In this document: piece after piece, positions 51,393 to 61,395 of the stretch
Numbering within the stretch: the first letter of the stretch is position 1
Layout: every line of letters starts with the position of its first letter
Source of the DNA: Planctomycetota bacterium
Lineage (GTDB): Bacteria; Planctomycetota; JAJSAM01; JAJVHW01
DNA: 61,410 bases
Assembly: GCA_021414065.1 (NCBI GenBank)
Contig: JAIOPE010000077.1
Location: 1-61,410, forward strand
Direction: 5' to 3'
Program-made: the position numbers and the translations under genes
The notes under the pieces: model-generated
Told to the model about the DNA's origin: nothing
Database searches by the model: none
The model's input: the letters and a program-made list of their open reading frames with translations, nothing else

Positions 51393-52379
51393 GTGATCGA
51401 AGCGACCGGACTCTGCATGAGGTACGGCTCGTTCGCGGCGCTCGAAGACGCTTCGTTCGAGGCGCGGGCGGGCGAGGTCGTCGGCCTGCTCGGACCGAAC
51501 GGCGCGGGCAAGACCACCACGATGCGCATCCTGACGACGTATCTCGTTCCCACCGCGGGACGCGCCACGGTGGCAGGGTTCGACATCGTGTCGCAGCCAC
51601 TCGAGGCGCGCCGCCGGATCGGCTACCTGCCGGAGCAGCTCCCGCTCTACACCGCCCTCGAGGTGCAGGAATGCCTCCACTTCGTCGGCCGGGCCCGCGG
51701 ACTCGCGGGGGCCAAGCTGCGTGACCGGATCGAGTGGGTGGCCGAGACGTGCGGCATCGCCGCCGTCTTCCACAAGCCCGTCCTCCAGCTCTCGAAGGGG
51801 TTCAAACAGCGCACCGCGCTCGCCCAGGCGCTCCTCCACGATCCGGAGATCGTGATCCTGGACGAGCCGACGTCGGGCCTCGACCCGCACCAGATCGTGG
51901 AGATCCGTGCGCTGGTCCGCGAACTCGCGAAGACGAAGACCGTGATCCTCTCGACGCACATCCTGCAGGAGGCGAGCGCTCTCGCCGACCGGCTCATCGT
52001 GATGAGCGCAGGTCGCGTCGTCGCCAAGGGCACCGTGCCGGAGCTCTTCCGCCACGCCGAGATGCGAACGCACGTACGCGTTGGATTCGCGACGGCCGTC
52101 GCCGGAGCCGGCGACGCACTCGCCGGGCTGACGGGCGCCGGCAAGGTGACGATCGTGCCCGGTGGAGCGGCGCTCGACGTCGTCCAGACGGCCGAAGGGC
52201 TCGCGGCGCGGATCGGCGCGCTCGCGGCGTCCCGCGGCTGGGTGCTGACCGAGCTCGCCCCGCGCGAGCCGAGCATCGAGGACCTGTTCCTCGCGCTCAC
52301 GCAGCGGAGCGGCGGGCACATCCACGCGCAGCCGACAGCTCCAGCCGCAGATCCGACCCCGACCGGAGCCGCAGCATGA
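51393..52379 (+). CDS. ABC transporter ATP-binding protein (GldA-like)
   Basis: 328 residues from a GTG with AAGGAG upstream. Walker A G-P-N-G-A-G-K-T-T-T, Q-loop region L-P-E-Q-L-P-L-Y, signature L-S-K-G-F-K-Q-R, Walker B V-I-L-D-E-P and switch H-I-L. The last 90 residues are the C-terminal domain seen in ABC-2 exporters. Its stop overlaps the next gene (ATGA), which encodes the permease and a GldG-like domain. Such gene sets are linked to gliding in Bacteroidota and are of unknown role elsewhere. Confidence 0.9.
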   Translation: MIEATGLCMRYGSFAALEDASFEARAGEVVGLLGPNGAGKTTTMRILTTYLVPTAGRATVAGFDIVSQPLEARRRIGYLPEQLPLYTALEVQECLHFVGRARGLAGAKLRDRIEWVAETCGIAAVFHKPVLQLSKGFKQRTALAQALLHDPEIVILDEPTSGLDPHQIVEIRALVRELAKTKTVILSTHILQEASALADRLIVMSAGRVVAKGTVPELFRHAEMRTHVRVGFATAVAGAGDALAGLTGAGKVTIVPGGAALDVVQTAEGLAARIGALAASRGWVLTELAPREPSIEDLFLALTQRSGGHIHAQPTAPAADPTPTGAAA

Positions 52380-54729
52380 GGAACGCCCTCGTCGTCGCGC
52401 GGCGTGAGCTCTCGCAGCTCTTCCACTCGCCGCTCGCGTACGTCTTTCTGATCCTGTTCGTGGTCCTCGTGCAGCTCTTCCAGGTGCTCGCCCTCTTCGC
52501 GCAGGGCACCGCCGACCTGCGCATGTTCTTCGACACCCTCCCGTGGGGCGTCGCGCTCTTTGCCGCGTTCGTCACCATGCGGTCGTGGGCCGAGGAGCGG
52601 CAGGAGAACACCTACGAGATGCTGCTGACGTTCCCGATGCGGGACGGCGAGCTCGTCCTCGGGAAGTTCATCGCGTCGTTCTCGTTCCTGCTGCTGGGAC
52701 TCGCCTGCACGCTGACGCTGCCGCTGGCGGTCGTCGTCCTCGGCGATCCGGACGTCGGAACGATCGTCTCGGGCTACCTCGGCAACACACTCATCGCTGC
52801 GATGTGGTGCGCCGGCGGCATCTTCTTCTCGGGCCTGACGCGCTCGCAACTCCTCGCAGTGATCGCCACGGCCGCGATCGCCATCGTCTCGCTCATCCTC
52901 GGCACCGAGATCGTCGGCACGCTGCTCGGTGCACGGTTCGGCTGGGTCGGAGGGCTGATCGAATCGATGGTCGGCGGCTGGAGCCACTACGCCGCGTTCG
53001 CCAAGGGCGTGGTCGAGCTCGCGGACGCGTGCTACTTCGCCGCCTGGACGCTTGCGTTCCTCTGGCTGAACACCCTCTACGTCGGCGTGCGCCGCAGCCC
53101 CGGTCGCGGCGCGGTGCTCGCCGTCGGGACGCCGCTGGCGCTCGGCTGCGCCATGCTCGTCGGGCGCATCACCGCCGGTGAGAGCTGGGCGCGCGCGGAC
53201 CTCACGGAGGATCACCTCTACACGCTCTCCGGCGGCACGGTCCGCATCCTGGAGCGCGCCAAGGTTCCGATCCGGGTCACGTACTTCGTGTCGCCGCGCG
53301 ACGAGATGCCGAAGGAGTACGACGCGCTCGAGCGGCAGGTGATGGACCGGTTGCACGAGCTCGAGATCGCGAGCCGCGGCCGGATCGTGGCCCGCGTCTC
53401 GCATCAGAGCGCGAAGAACGCCGTCGTCGAGGACGAAACGAACATCGACGACGAGAACCCCGAGAAGGCGCTTGAGAAGGCGGCGGCGGATCCGGAGAAG
53501 AGCAAGGAGCGGCGTGCCGCGGCGAAGGGCGTGAGACCCTTCCCCGTGAGCTCGTTCGGAGCCACGGAGCAGTCCACGAAGCTCATCTACTCGACGATCG
53601 CCATCCGGTACCGCGAGAAGGACGAGGAACTGCTCCAGCCGATCGTTCCGGAGCGGCTCTCCGACCTCGAGTACCTGACTGCGAACACCGTCGCCCGCCT
53701 CGTCCGCGCACGCCCCCCGAAGATCGCGCTCTACCTCGGCCCCGAGCCGATGGACCCGCAGTTGAAGCAGATGTACCAGCAGATGAAGCGTGAGCTTCCC
53801 GACCCGTTCGCCGGCATCGAGCAGATGCTGCAACGGGAGAAGTTCGACGTGCAGCGCATCGGACTCACGGCCCACGAGCCGATGCCCGACGACTACGACG
53901 CGCTCGTGATGATCGGACCGGCGGACCTCGACGAGCGCCAGCAGTGGGAAGTGAACCGCGCTCTCCGCGAAGGCAAGCCGACACTGATCGCCGCGCAGCG
54001 CTACACCTGGGACTACCGGCAGGTCGAGCGCCGCATCACCGCAAACCGGACCACGACCGACCCGGGCCTCGACGCCATCCTCGACGCGCAGGGGCTCGGG
54101 GTCTCGCGCGACATCTCTATGTCTGGGGAACGCCGGTCACGCTCGACGCATCGCGCCTCGCGAAGAACGCGATCTCCGCGAAGCCCCTGTTCACGTCGAG
54201 TCCGAGGTCGTGGTCCGTCAGCCCCGACGACAAGAAGTTCACGTTCCAGGTCCCGGCCGGCGGCTTCGAGGAGCGACCGCTCGCGGTGCTGGCGAGGGGC
54301 CAGTTCCAGGACGCGTTCCCCGGGAAGGCGCGGCCGGCCTGGCCGTTCAAGATGGAAGACATGATGCGTGACGGCCGACCCCGCCCCGCTCCGCCGGACA
54401 GCGCGCCCTCCGACGTCACGCCCGCACCGGGGCAACTCATCCTGCTCGGTTGCGCACGCCTCTGGCAGCAGGGGTTCGCTGAGGCCCTCGGCGACGGCAG
54501 CTTCCTCCTGAACTGCCTCGACGCGCTCACGCTCGACGAAGACCTGCTCGTCGTCCGGAGCAAGCAGGCCACGGACCGCCGGTTCGACGCGCCGAAGGAA
54601 GGGCAGGTCCTCTTCTGGACGCTCACGCCGCTCGTGTTCGTCCCGCTTGCGCTCCTCGCGGTCGGGCTCGGGATCGGCGTCGTGCGCATGCGCCGCCGCG
54701 AAGCGTGGCAGACGGAGCACGGCCGATGA
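52376..54729 (+). pseudogene. ABC-2 permease fused to GldG-like domain, frameshifted
   Basis: The first frame starts at 52376 (M-R-N-A-L-V-V-A-R-R-E-L) and encodes about six membrane spans (residues 15-265), then the GldG-type extracytoplasmic domain (D-L-T-E-D-H-L-Y-T-L-S near 280). It stays coherent to about 54114 (G-V-S-R-D-I), then turns into arginine and serine-rich nonsense ending at 54364. The continuation is in the -1 frame from about 54116 (L-Y-V-W-G-T-P-V-T-L-D-A) to 54729, ending with the expected membrane span (F-V-P-L-A-L-L-A-V-G-L-G). One missing base near 54114-54118 restores a protein of about 784 residues. No slippery sequence was seen, so this is a decayed gene or a sequencing error. 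Overlaps the next start (ATGA). Confidence 0.8.
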
Positions 54730-56552
54730 AGCGCGTCCTTCCCGTCGCAATCCTCTTCGCCGGCCTGCTGGCGATCACGGTCGTCAAGGAAGTCTCCCGC
54801 GCCCGGGTGGACGAGGGCGGCGCCGACACCGACGACTACGTGCCGTTCGCGGTGGAGAAGTTCACCGTGAACGACGTCGAGAAGATCGAGGTCACCGGCC
54901 CGGCGGGCGCCGAGCCCGCGTTCGTGGTGGAACGCGACGGCGCACGGTGGCTGATGACGAAGCCCTTCCGGGCCCCGGCCCACGTGAACGCGGTGGAGGA
55001 TCTCTGCAAGGCGCTCGCCAGTGGAGACGCCGAAATGCGCACCGACGACGCGGGCGCCCTCCGCGACGTGGACCTGATCCCGGAGCGGGCGACGCAGGTC
55101 CGGTTGACCGGCGCGGGCGGCAAGCCGCTCACGCACGTTGCGATCGGTCGCTCGACCGGCGCGAAGGGCGCGTTCGTCCGGTTCATGGGCGGCACGAACG
55201 ACGTGCGGGCCTTCGAGACAGCGACCGACGTGCGCGGACTTCTCGGCCTCGGAAGGACGGCCGTCGGCGACGCCGACCCAGAGCAGCCGAAGCCCGCGCA
55301 GTTCCGCGACCGCGACTTCCCGACCTTGAAGCTCGACAACCCGAAGCGCGTGGAGGTGGTCGCGCCGGGGCGCCGCGTGGTGCTGGAGCGCACTTCCGGC
55401 CCGGCCGACAAGCCGGAGGGCTGGAAGGTGGTGGCGGGCGGGCCGGGGCTCCCTGTCAACGCAGGCGGCGTGCAGCAGATGCTGCAGCGACTCGGACCGG
55501 ACTTCCACGCGAAGGACCTGGCCGACCCGGCGGATCTCGCGAAGCTCGGACTCGCGGATCCGCGGTGGAGCGTCTCAGTGACGCTGGACGACGGCACGGT
55601 GAAACGCACGTTCGGCGCATGCGATCCGAAGAGAGACGTCTACTACGCGCGCCTCGACGCGAAACAGGACCCGGACGTCGTCTACGAAGCGACGTCCTGG
55701 GAGTGGCAGCGCCTCTTCCCGCCCGGGTCGGGGCTGTTCACGTTCGAGAACGCCGACTTCCCCGACGATCAACTGACGCGCATGGTGGTGGATCGCAACG
55801 TCGGCGGCGTCGCCGAACGCCTCGAGATCGTCCGCGACGGCACGAAGCCAACGGACGACTGGAGGGTCGTCGAGCCGGACTGGCCGCTCGCACCGAAGCA
55901 GACCTCGCTCCGCTCGCTCGTGTCGGTGCTGCGCAACGTGCGGCCGATCGACTGGATCGACGGCACGGACCTGGGTCCGGAGGAGATCACCATCCGCGCC
56001 GGGCGCAGCGGCGTGGCCGACGGCGAATTGCCGACCGTGCGCGTCGGGGGCCAGAGTCCCGCGGGCAAGGACCGCGTCGCCACGGTGCCCAACGCCCCTG
56101 GCAGGGTGCTCGTTCTTGCTGACTCGACCGTGGACCGAATCGCGGTCCCTGCGGCCAGTCTCTTCGAGGCGAAGGTCCTGCACGGATGGACCGAGGCCGA
56201 CGTGACGGCCGTGCGCGTGGAGCGCCGCGTGGGCGAGACCTGGGCGCCGTCGTTCTCGATCGAGCGGCGCGCGGCCGGATTCGAACTCGTGGTGGGCGCG
56301 GACTCCACTCCCGCCGCGTCCGCCGCGACGACCAAGTGGATCACCGCCCTGCTCGGGCTCGAGACCCGCGACCCTGCCGCCGCGGACTCCCCCGCCGACG
56401 AGGCCCGCCTGACGCTTGAGCGCAAGGCCGGAGCGCCGGTGACGTTGATCGTGTCGCAGCCGAAGGACGGCCGCCGCACGCTGACGCTTGGGAGCTACCG
56501 GTTTCCTTCGGACACCGCGGACCTGTTGCCGGCGGCCGACGCGCTCAAGTAG
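54726..56552 (+). CDS. DUF4340-type exported protein linked to the ABC transporter
   Basis: 608 residues from the ATG at 54726, overlapping the previous stop. One N-terminal membrane span (4-22), then a large extracytoplasmic region with repeated beta-rich modules. The repeats include F-V-V-E-R-D-G-A-R-W-L-M-T-K-P, a near-classic DUF4340 opening, and W-R-V-V-E-P-D-W-P-L-A later on. DUF4340 genes commonly follow GldG-like genes. Molecular role unknown; probably a partner of the transporter. Confidence 0.8.
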   Translation: MKRVLPVAILFAGLLAITVVKEVSRARVDEGGADTDDYVPFAVEKFTVNDVEKIEVTGPAGAEPAFVVERDGARWLMTKPFRAPAHVNAVEDLCKALASGDAEMRTDDAGALRDVDLIPERATQVRLTGAGGKPLTHVAIGRSTGAKGAFVRFMGGTNDVRAFETATDVRGLLGLGRTAVGDADPEQPKPAQFRDRDFPTLKLDNPKRVEVVAPGRRVVLERTSGPADKPEGWKVVAGGPGLPVNAGGVQQMLQRLGPDFHAKDLADPADLAKLGLADPRWSVSVTLDDGTVKRTFGACDPKRDVYYARLDAKQDPDVVYEATSWEWQRLFPPGSGLFTFENADFPDDQLTRMVVDRNVGGVAERLEIVRDGTKPTDDWRVVEPDWPLAPKQTSLRSLVSVLRNVRPIDWIDGTDLGPEEITIRAGRSGVADGELPTVRVGGQSPAGKDRVATVPNAPGRVLVLADSTVDRIAVPAASLFEAKVLHGWTEADVTAVRVERRVGETWAPSFSIERRAAGFELVVGADSTPAASAATTKWITALLGLETRDPAAADSPADEARLTLERKAGAPVTLIVSQPKDGRRTLTLGSYRFPSDTADLLPAADALK

Positions 56553-56559
56553 CGCGCGG

Positions 56560-57078
56560 CTACTCCAGTCCGTCGCCCTGCCGAAACTCCCGCGACGTCC
56601 CGGCGACGGCCGCGAACGGCATGGCGATGAGCATCGCGAAGAACACCAGATACACAGGCGCGCCCGCGCTGTTCGTGGCGAGCCAGACCGTGGCGTAGAC
56701 CGGCCCGGCCGAGATGCAACTCTTCATCGGCCCGGCGTCGAACCAGGTCCAGACCAGCCCGAGCAGAGCGCCCACAGTGACTGCGACGAGGATGCCGACG
56801 ATCCCGGCGTAGCCGAACATGAGATGCGTGAGCAGGAACACGGCTCCGCCGCGCAGCGCGCCGGAGCCGAACGAGCGACGCCTCGTATCGTGACGCGCGA
56901 CGACGCGCCCGTCGGCCTCGCGCCGGCGCGCTCGGATCTCGTCCTGCATCGCGGGCGGGAGCCGACGGAACCACTCGGCGTCTTCGCCGCGGGCCGCCAT
57001 GCGCACGTCGGGCGCCAGGCCATCGCACGGCGGGTCCGCGAGCGGCGCTTCGGTGGACGGCGGCAGAACGGTGCCCAT
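56560..57078 (-). CDS. Membrane protein of unknown function
   Basis: 172 residues. A polar, arginine-rich first half is followed by three hydrophobic segments (about 78-95, 98-115 and 130-160). The ATG at 57078 is preferred; a GTG at 57081 precedes it. No motif recognised. It converges on the DUF4340 gene, with seven bases between stops. Confidence 0.6.
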   Translation of the reverse strand: MGTVLPPSTEAPLADPPCDGLAPDVRMAARGEDAEWFRRLPPAMQDEIRARRREADGRVVARHDTRRRSFGSGALRGGAVFLLTHLMFGYAGIVGILVAVTVGALLGLVWTWFDAGPMKSCISAGPVYATVWLATNSAGAPVYLVFFAMLIAMPFAAVAGTSREFRQGDGLE

Positions 57079-57124
57079 CACCGTCCGGATCGGAGTCTGG
57101 AGACGTCCGGCTGGAGTCGGGCGA

Positions 57125-58607
57125 TCAGGCGGACTGGGTCGGCTTCGGGAAGAGCTTGTCGATCACCGCCCGGTCGCCCTGGAGCGCCGTGCGTTGCTGG
57201 TAGAGCGCCATGCCGCGGAAGCCGCCCAGTTCCTCTCCGCCGCCCGCGCGGCCGGGGCCGCCGTGGACGCTGCCCGGAAGCACCGAGCCCGGTCCGAGGG
57301 CCTAATCGGCCATCTTGCCCGAACCGAGGGCCGACGAGTTCCGCCGCTGCGGCCGCGCCGCCCGTGTACGGGAGCAGGGTCGCGACCGGTCCGAACACCT
57401 CGTGTTCGTGGACGATCCGAGCGGTCGCGGTGTCGCGGGCCCGCAGCAGCACGGGCTGCTGGAAGCAGCCGACGCCCTTCTCGCATCCCACGAGGTTCGG
57501 CGACTCGCCGACCGCGCCGTGGACGATGTCGGCCTCGGTCGCGAGCTTCTCGATCCCGGCGCGCACGTCGTCGCGCTGGCTCGCGGTGGCGAGCGGTCCC
57601 ATGCGGACTTCGTCGAGCGCCGGATTGCCGACGATCACCGCGCCAAGGCGCTGCGAGAGCTCGGCCTGCACCGTGTCGGCCATCTCCGCAGGAACGAAGA
57701 TGCGACGGATCGCTGTGCACTTCTGGCCGGTCTTCTGCGTCATGTCGGTGAAGACGTCGCGGAGGAAGAGGTTCCACGTCTCGCTGTCGGCGCCGGCGCG
57801 GACGTCAGGGCCGAGGACCGCCGCGTTCAGGCTGTCGGCCTCGACGTTCACGCGCACGCTCCAGCGGAGCAGGTTCGCCTTGCTGCGGAGGACGAGCGCC
57901 GTGTCGGCCGAGCCGGTGAACGCGAGCACGTCCTGCGGGCCCATGTGGTCGATCAGATCGCCCGCGGAACCGCAGAGAAGCTGGAGCGCGCCGTCGGGCA
58001 GTGCCTTCGTCTCCGCGATCGCGCGGACGAGTCGCTCGGAGACGACGGCGGTGGCGGTGGCGGGCTTCTCAATGCACGGCATCCCGGCGAGCAGCGCGCA
58101 CGCCGCCTTCTCGGCGAGGCCCCACGCGGGGAAGTTGAACGCGTTCACGTGGACCGCGGCGCCGAGACGCGGCGTGAGGATGTGCTGGCCCCAGAAGCGC
58201 GGCGTGCGGCCGAGCTGCAGGCCGTCGCCGTCGAGCATGACCTTCGAGTCACCGAGTTGCTTCGCCCACACGGCATAGGCCGAGAGCGTGCCGATGGCGC
58301 CATCGACGTCGAACTTCGCGTCCTTCCGCGTGTTGCCACCGTTCTGGATCGCGAGATCGATCAACTCCTCGCGGATCGCGTGGATCGCCCTCCACGCGGA
58401 CTCGAGCGCTGCGCCGCGCTGAGCAAACGTCATCTCGCGGAGCGCTGGCCCGCCGGTTCCCCGCGCGAACGCCAGCACGGCCTTCATGTCCACGCCGGAG
58501 GTCCCCGCGCGAGCGACGGCCGCGCCGGTCGTCGGATCGAACAGGTCGGCCGTCTTGCCCTCAGGGGCGTGCCACGCACCGAGGACGTAGTTTTCGAGGA
58601 CTCGCAT
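57125..58607 (-). pseudogene. PaaZ-type aldehyde dehydrogenase, disrupted
   Basis: The 5' part (58607 to about 57330) is an intact aldehyde dehydrogenase of the PaaZ or BoxD kind, which oxidises CoA-bound semialdehydes in aromatic degradation: H-V-N-A-F-N-F-P-A-W-G, E-A-D-S-L-N, and the catalytic Cys in Q-K-C-T-A-I-R-R. After A-A-E-L-V the frame breaks. The C-terminal part is recognisable in another frame ([15 protein letters not shown] to the stop at 57125). Between them about 40 residues are missing, and a TAG at 57304-57302 stands where K-M-A-D-Q-A would be expected (CAG to TAG). Two independent lesions indicate a true pseudogene rather than one sequencing error. Confidence 0.85.
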
Positions 58608-58678
58608 CGGAAACCTCCGGGGAAGCCCCGGATGTTCCCGGCTCGAACGGGCGGCGACAAGTTCCCCGTCCGGCGTCG

Positions 58679-59110
58679 TCAGTCGGGACGCTGCATCGGC
58701 TCCGCGTCGGGGGTCGGCGGCACATAGTTCTCGGGGACGAAGTCGGGGTTGGGCTCCACGTAGTTGTAGGTCTGCTCGTCGTTGTGGGCCGCCGCCACGA
58801 TCTCAAGCGGGAAGAACGCGATGCAGAACGCCGTGCCCACCACCCACGCGCCGACCATCGCAGGCCACGTCAGTACCGCAACGTGGCGCTGGAGGAAATC
58901 CTCACCGCCGTCGAACAGAACGGAGGTCGCCCCCGCAAACAACACGGGTGCCATGAGTACCCCGGCGGTCAGCAGAGCGGGCGGCTCGTGCCAGGGATGG
59001 TGGGATGTCAACACGTGCGAGTTCCTCGGCCAGGAGTCGGCCGATGTGCATGACGCGGTCCCGAGCCCGCACAGACCCACCGCCAGGAAAACGCTCGTCG
59101 TCACCCGCAT
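58679..59110 (-). CDS. Putative lipoprotein with membrane spans
   Basis: 143 residues. Signal peptide ending G-T-A-S-C, a plausible lipobox, then a histidine-containing segment and two hydrophobic spans (about 48-65 and 78-103). The C-terminal tail is proline, asparagine and tyrosine-rich (Y-N-Y-V-E-P-N-P-D-F). No family recognised. Divergent from the toroid protein gene. Confidence 0.6.
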   Translation of the reverse strand: MRVTTSVFLAVGLCGLGTASCTSADSWPRNSHVLTSHHPWHEPPALLTAGVLMAPVLFAGATSVLFDGGEDFLQRHVAVLTWPAMVGAWVVGTAFCIAFFPLEIVAAAHNDEQTYNYVEPNPDFVPENYVPPTPDAEPMQRPD

Positions 59111-59158
59111 CGCACCATCCTACGGCGTACGCACGGGCTGCCGCACGCTGATCCGCAG

Positions 59159-59186
59159 CTTCCCCGCCCCCGCTGCGGGCTACACT
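59159..59186 (+). promoter_or_regulatory. Promoter-like CTTCCC-N16-TACACT before the toroid protein gene
   Basis: CTTCCC (59159-59164), 16 bases, TACACT (59181-59186), 144 bases before the ATG. The surrounding GCTACACTCC is nearly the same as GGTACACTCC before the Tag-like gene. Confidence 0.35.
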
Positions 59187-59329
59187 CCCTGTACCGTCGG
59201 AACTCGTCCCTACCTCGTCGGGTGCCCCACCACGAGCGCGGGGTCATCAACTCCTCGGTCCGGGCCGGTTCCGGTGCGGAGTCGGAAGCGCGCTTGGACC
59301 TCACGCCCGAAAGGTCAATCCTCCCCCCC

Positions 59330-61087
59330 ATGATGCGACGCCTCGCCGCCAGGGCGCTCCTCTTCGTCCTGCTGCTCGCCGCGGCGGCGCCGGACGACGG
59401 CCCCCGTGGCATTGCGGTCGCGGCCGACACCGTGGCGACCTGGCGACTCGAGCCGTCGGACTTCGTCCGGTACGCGCGGTGTTCCGTCTCGCCGCCCGCG
59501 AAGGACTCGAAGGACGGGAAGGAAGTCCTCGGCGCCCCCGAGATCGCGACGATCCACGGGTTCGACCTGCGCGACGACGGCGAGTATGCGCCGGTCGTGC
59601 TGCTGCGCGAGGACCTGCCGCAGCTCTTCGCGTTCCGCCTGGCGGAGACGACGGACCGCGATTTCCGAATCACCGGGATCGTGCCGTTCAAGGTACGCGG
59701 GAGCATCGAGCCGATGGGCACGCGGGTGGGCCCAGACGGTGCGGTCAGGAAGTTCCACGCAACGTACACATTTGCATCGGGCGGCGTGGCCGACAAGGGC
59801 GACTCCCACCGCATCCGGGACGGCCGCGCCGAAGCCGACCTCGAGTTCGACCCGGCCGAGGGGGTCGTCGCTCGCGCGCGCGTGCGGCTGTCGTACGTGC
59901 TTGACAAGGTCGAACGCGACCGCGGCGACAAGCCGCAGACCGTCGCGGGCTCCTCCGACTTCGCGCGCGTCACGCTGAAGCGTTGCCGCTACGACGAGTT
60001 CCAGGCCGACGTGGACCAGGCGATCGACCGCGGCGTCGCGCACCTTCGCACGCTGCAGAAGGACGACGGCACGTTCGCGCCCTACGGCGGCTACCCGATC
60101 GGCAGCACGGCGCTCGGTGCGTACACGCTGGCGTCGTGCGGCGCGTCGCTCGCCGACCCGCAACTCGAGAGAGCGCTCGCACAACTGCTCACGACGACGC
60201 CCGAGAAGACGTACGACCGCGCTGTCGCGCTCATGGCGTTCGAACGCGCCTACACGCCGGAGGGCGAGCGGGATCTGACGACCGACGACGGGGCCCGCGC
60301 GCTGCGACGCGACCTGCCGCCGGACCGCCGGGCGTGGTGCGAGCGCGTCGCGGCCGCAATCGAGAAGTCCGGGCCGCAGCTCGGATCGTGGGGCTACCCG
60401 ACGCCGGGCCGCGTCACGCCGAACACCGACTCGTCGAACACGCAGTACGCAGCCCTCGGCCTGCACGCCGCGTCGCGCATGAACATCCCGGTCGCCGAAG
60501 CCACGTGGCTCGGCCTCATCCGGCACTTCGAGATGCACCACGAGAAGGACGGCCCCAAAGGGCAGGTGTCGATCCTCGAAGAGGGTCACGCGATCCCCCG
60601 AACGGGCGGATACGTGCCGACGCCGGTGGACGTGCAGGCCGTCGCCGGATTCAACTACTCGGTGCGAGAGCCGCGCGTTTGGGGGTCGATGACGTGCGCC
60701 GGCATCGGGTCGATCGCGATCGCCCGGCACGAACTCCTCCGCATGAAGGCGAAGAGCTTCGGGATGAAGGACCAGGCCGCGGCCGAACAGTTGATCCTCG
60801 GCGGCTGGGCGTGGCTCGACCGGCACTGGGGAGTGGACCGCCACCCGCTCCATCCAGGGGGCGAGTGGTACTACTACTGGCTCTACGCGCTCGAGCGAGC
60901 CGGCATACTCACGAACGTCCTTCGGGTCGGCAACCGTGACTGGTACTTCGACGGTGCGATGGAGATCCTCGCGCGTCAGAAGGAAGACGGCTCCTGGGAC
61001 GAGCGCGGCGGCAACGAGCACACGACCGAGACCTGCTTCGCCCTGCTCTTCTTGAAGCGCGCGACGGCTCCCATCACCGGGAAGTAA
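59330..61087 (+). CDS. Secreted alpha/alpha-toroid (terpene-cyclase-like repeat) protein
   Basis: 585 residues from the first of two ATG codons (59330, 59333), with a signal peptide (A-L-L-F-V-L-L-L-A-A-A-A). Residues 30-215 are a beta-rich N-terminal domain. From about 225 the protein has repeats of the prenyltransferase/squalene-oxidase kind: L-Q-K-D-D-G-T-F-A-P, W-G-Y-P-T-P-G, and L-A-R-Q-K-E-D-G-S-W-D-E-R. No D-C-T-A-E cyclase motif is visible, so terpene cyclisation is not supported; such secreted toroid proteins are frequent in planctomycetes with unknown role. Confidence 0.8.
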   Translation: MMRRLAARALLFVLLLAAAAPDDGPRGIAVAADTVATWRLEPSDFVRYARCSVSPPAKDSKDGKEVLGAPEIATIHGFDLRDDGEYAPVVLLREDLPQLFAFRLAETTDRDFRITGIVPFKVRGSIEPMGTRVGPDGAVRKFHATYTFASGGVADKGDSHRIRDGRAEADLEFDPAEGVVARARVRLSYVLDKVERDRGDKPQTVAGSSDFARVTLKRCRYDEFQADVDQAIDRGVAHLRTLQKDDGTFAPYGGYPIGSTALGAYTLASCGASLADPQLERALAQLLTTTPEKTYDRAVALMAFERAYTPEGERDLTTDDGARALRRDLPPDRRAWCERVAAAIEKSGPQLGSWGYPTPGRVTPNTDSSNTQYAALGLHAASRMNIPVAEATWLGLIRHFEMHHEKDGPKGQVSILEEGHAIPRTGGYVPTPVDVQAVAGFNYSVREPRVWGSMTCAGIGSIAIARHELLRMKAKSFGMKDQAAAEQLILGGWAWLDRHWGVDRHPLHPGGEWYYYWLYALERAGILTNVLRVGNRDWYFDGAMEILARQKEDGSWDERGGNEHTTETCFALLFLKRATAPITGK

Positions 61088-61305
61088 AGGCAACAAGTGG
61101 TCCATTTGGCTGCGTTCCGGTGAGCCTCCTGCAAGGCGGGCGAGGTCGGTTGACTCTACGGAGCGAGTCATCGGCCGAGCCCAACGCCGCAGGAGGCCAC
61201 TGGAACACAGCGGCGAAGCCGGCGCGCAGGTTGCAGCACTCTCGTCGGCGTTCAGACCTACGAGCGGTCAGCAACCTGCGTGACCAGATGGACCAGTTAT
61301 TGCCT
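61088..61305. repeat. 218-base element bounded by 22-base inverted repeats
   Basis: The left end (61088-61109) and the reverse complement of the right end (61284-61305) agree at 19 of 22 positions, sharing AGGCAA and TGGTCCAT. It starts directly after the toroid protein stop. No target duplication is evident and no transposase is inside. An internal frame is too short to call a gene. Could be a MITE-like element or an IS remnant. Confidence 0.5.
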
Positions 61306-61352
61306 GACGGACCCTAACCCGGATCATGCACGAAGCTCCGCGCCTGGACGAG

Positions 61353-61395
61353 CCCGCGGGCCGCCCGCTGCGTTGGGACCCTTGCGTGGCTTGAC
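61353..61395. repeat. Copy 2 of the dispersed repeat (43 nt)
   Basis: Matches 49777-49819 at 40 of 43 positions; weaker similarity continues to the window edge (GACGCTG at the same offset). Both copies also encode R-K-G-(S or P)-N-A-A-G-G-P-R on the minus strand, so a coding origin is possible. Confidence 0.7.

Noticed and set aside
54100..54130. Programmed frameshift in the GldFG-like gene
   Set aside because: No X-XXY-YYZ slippery heptamer or stimulatory stem-loop; a lost base explains the shift more simply.
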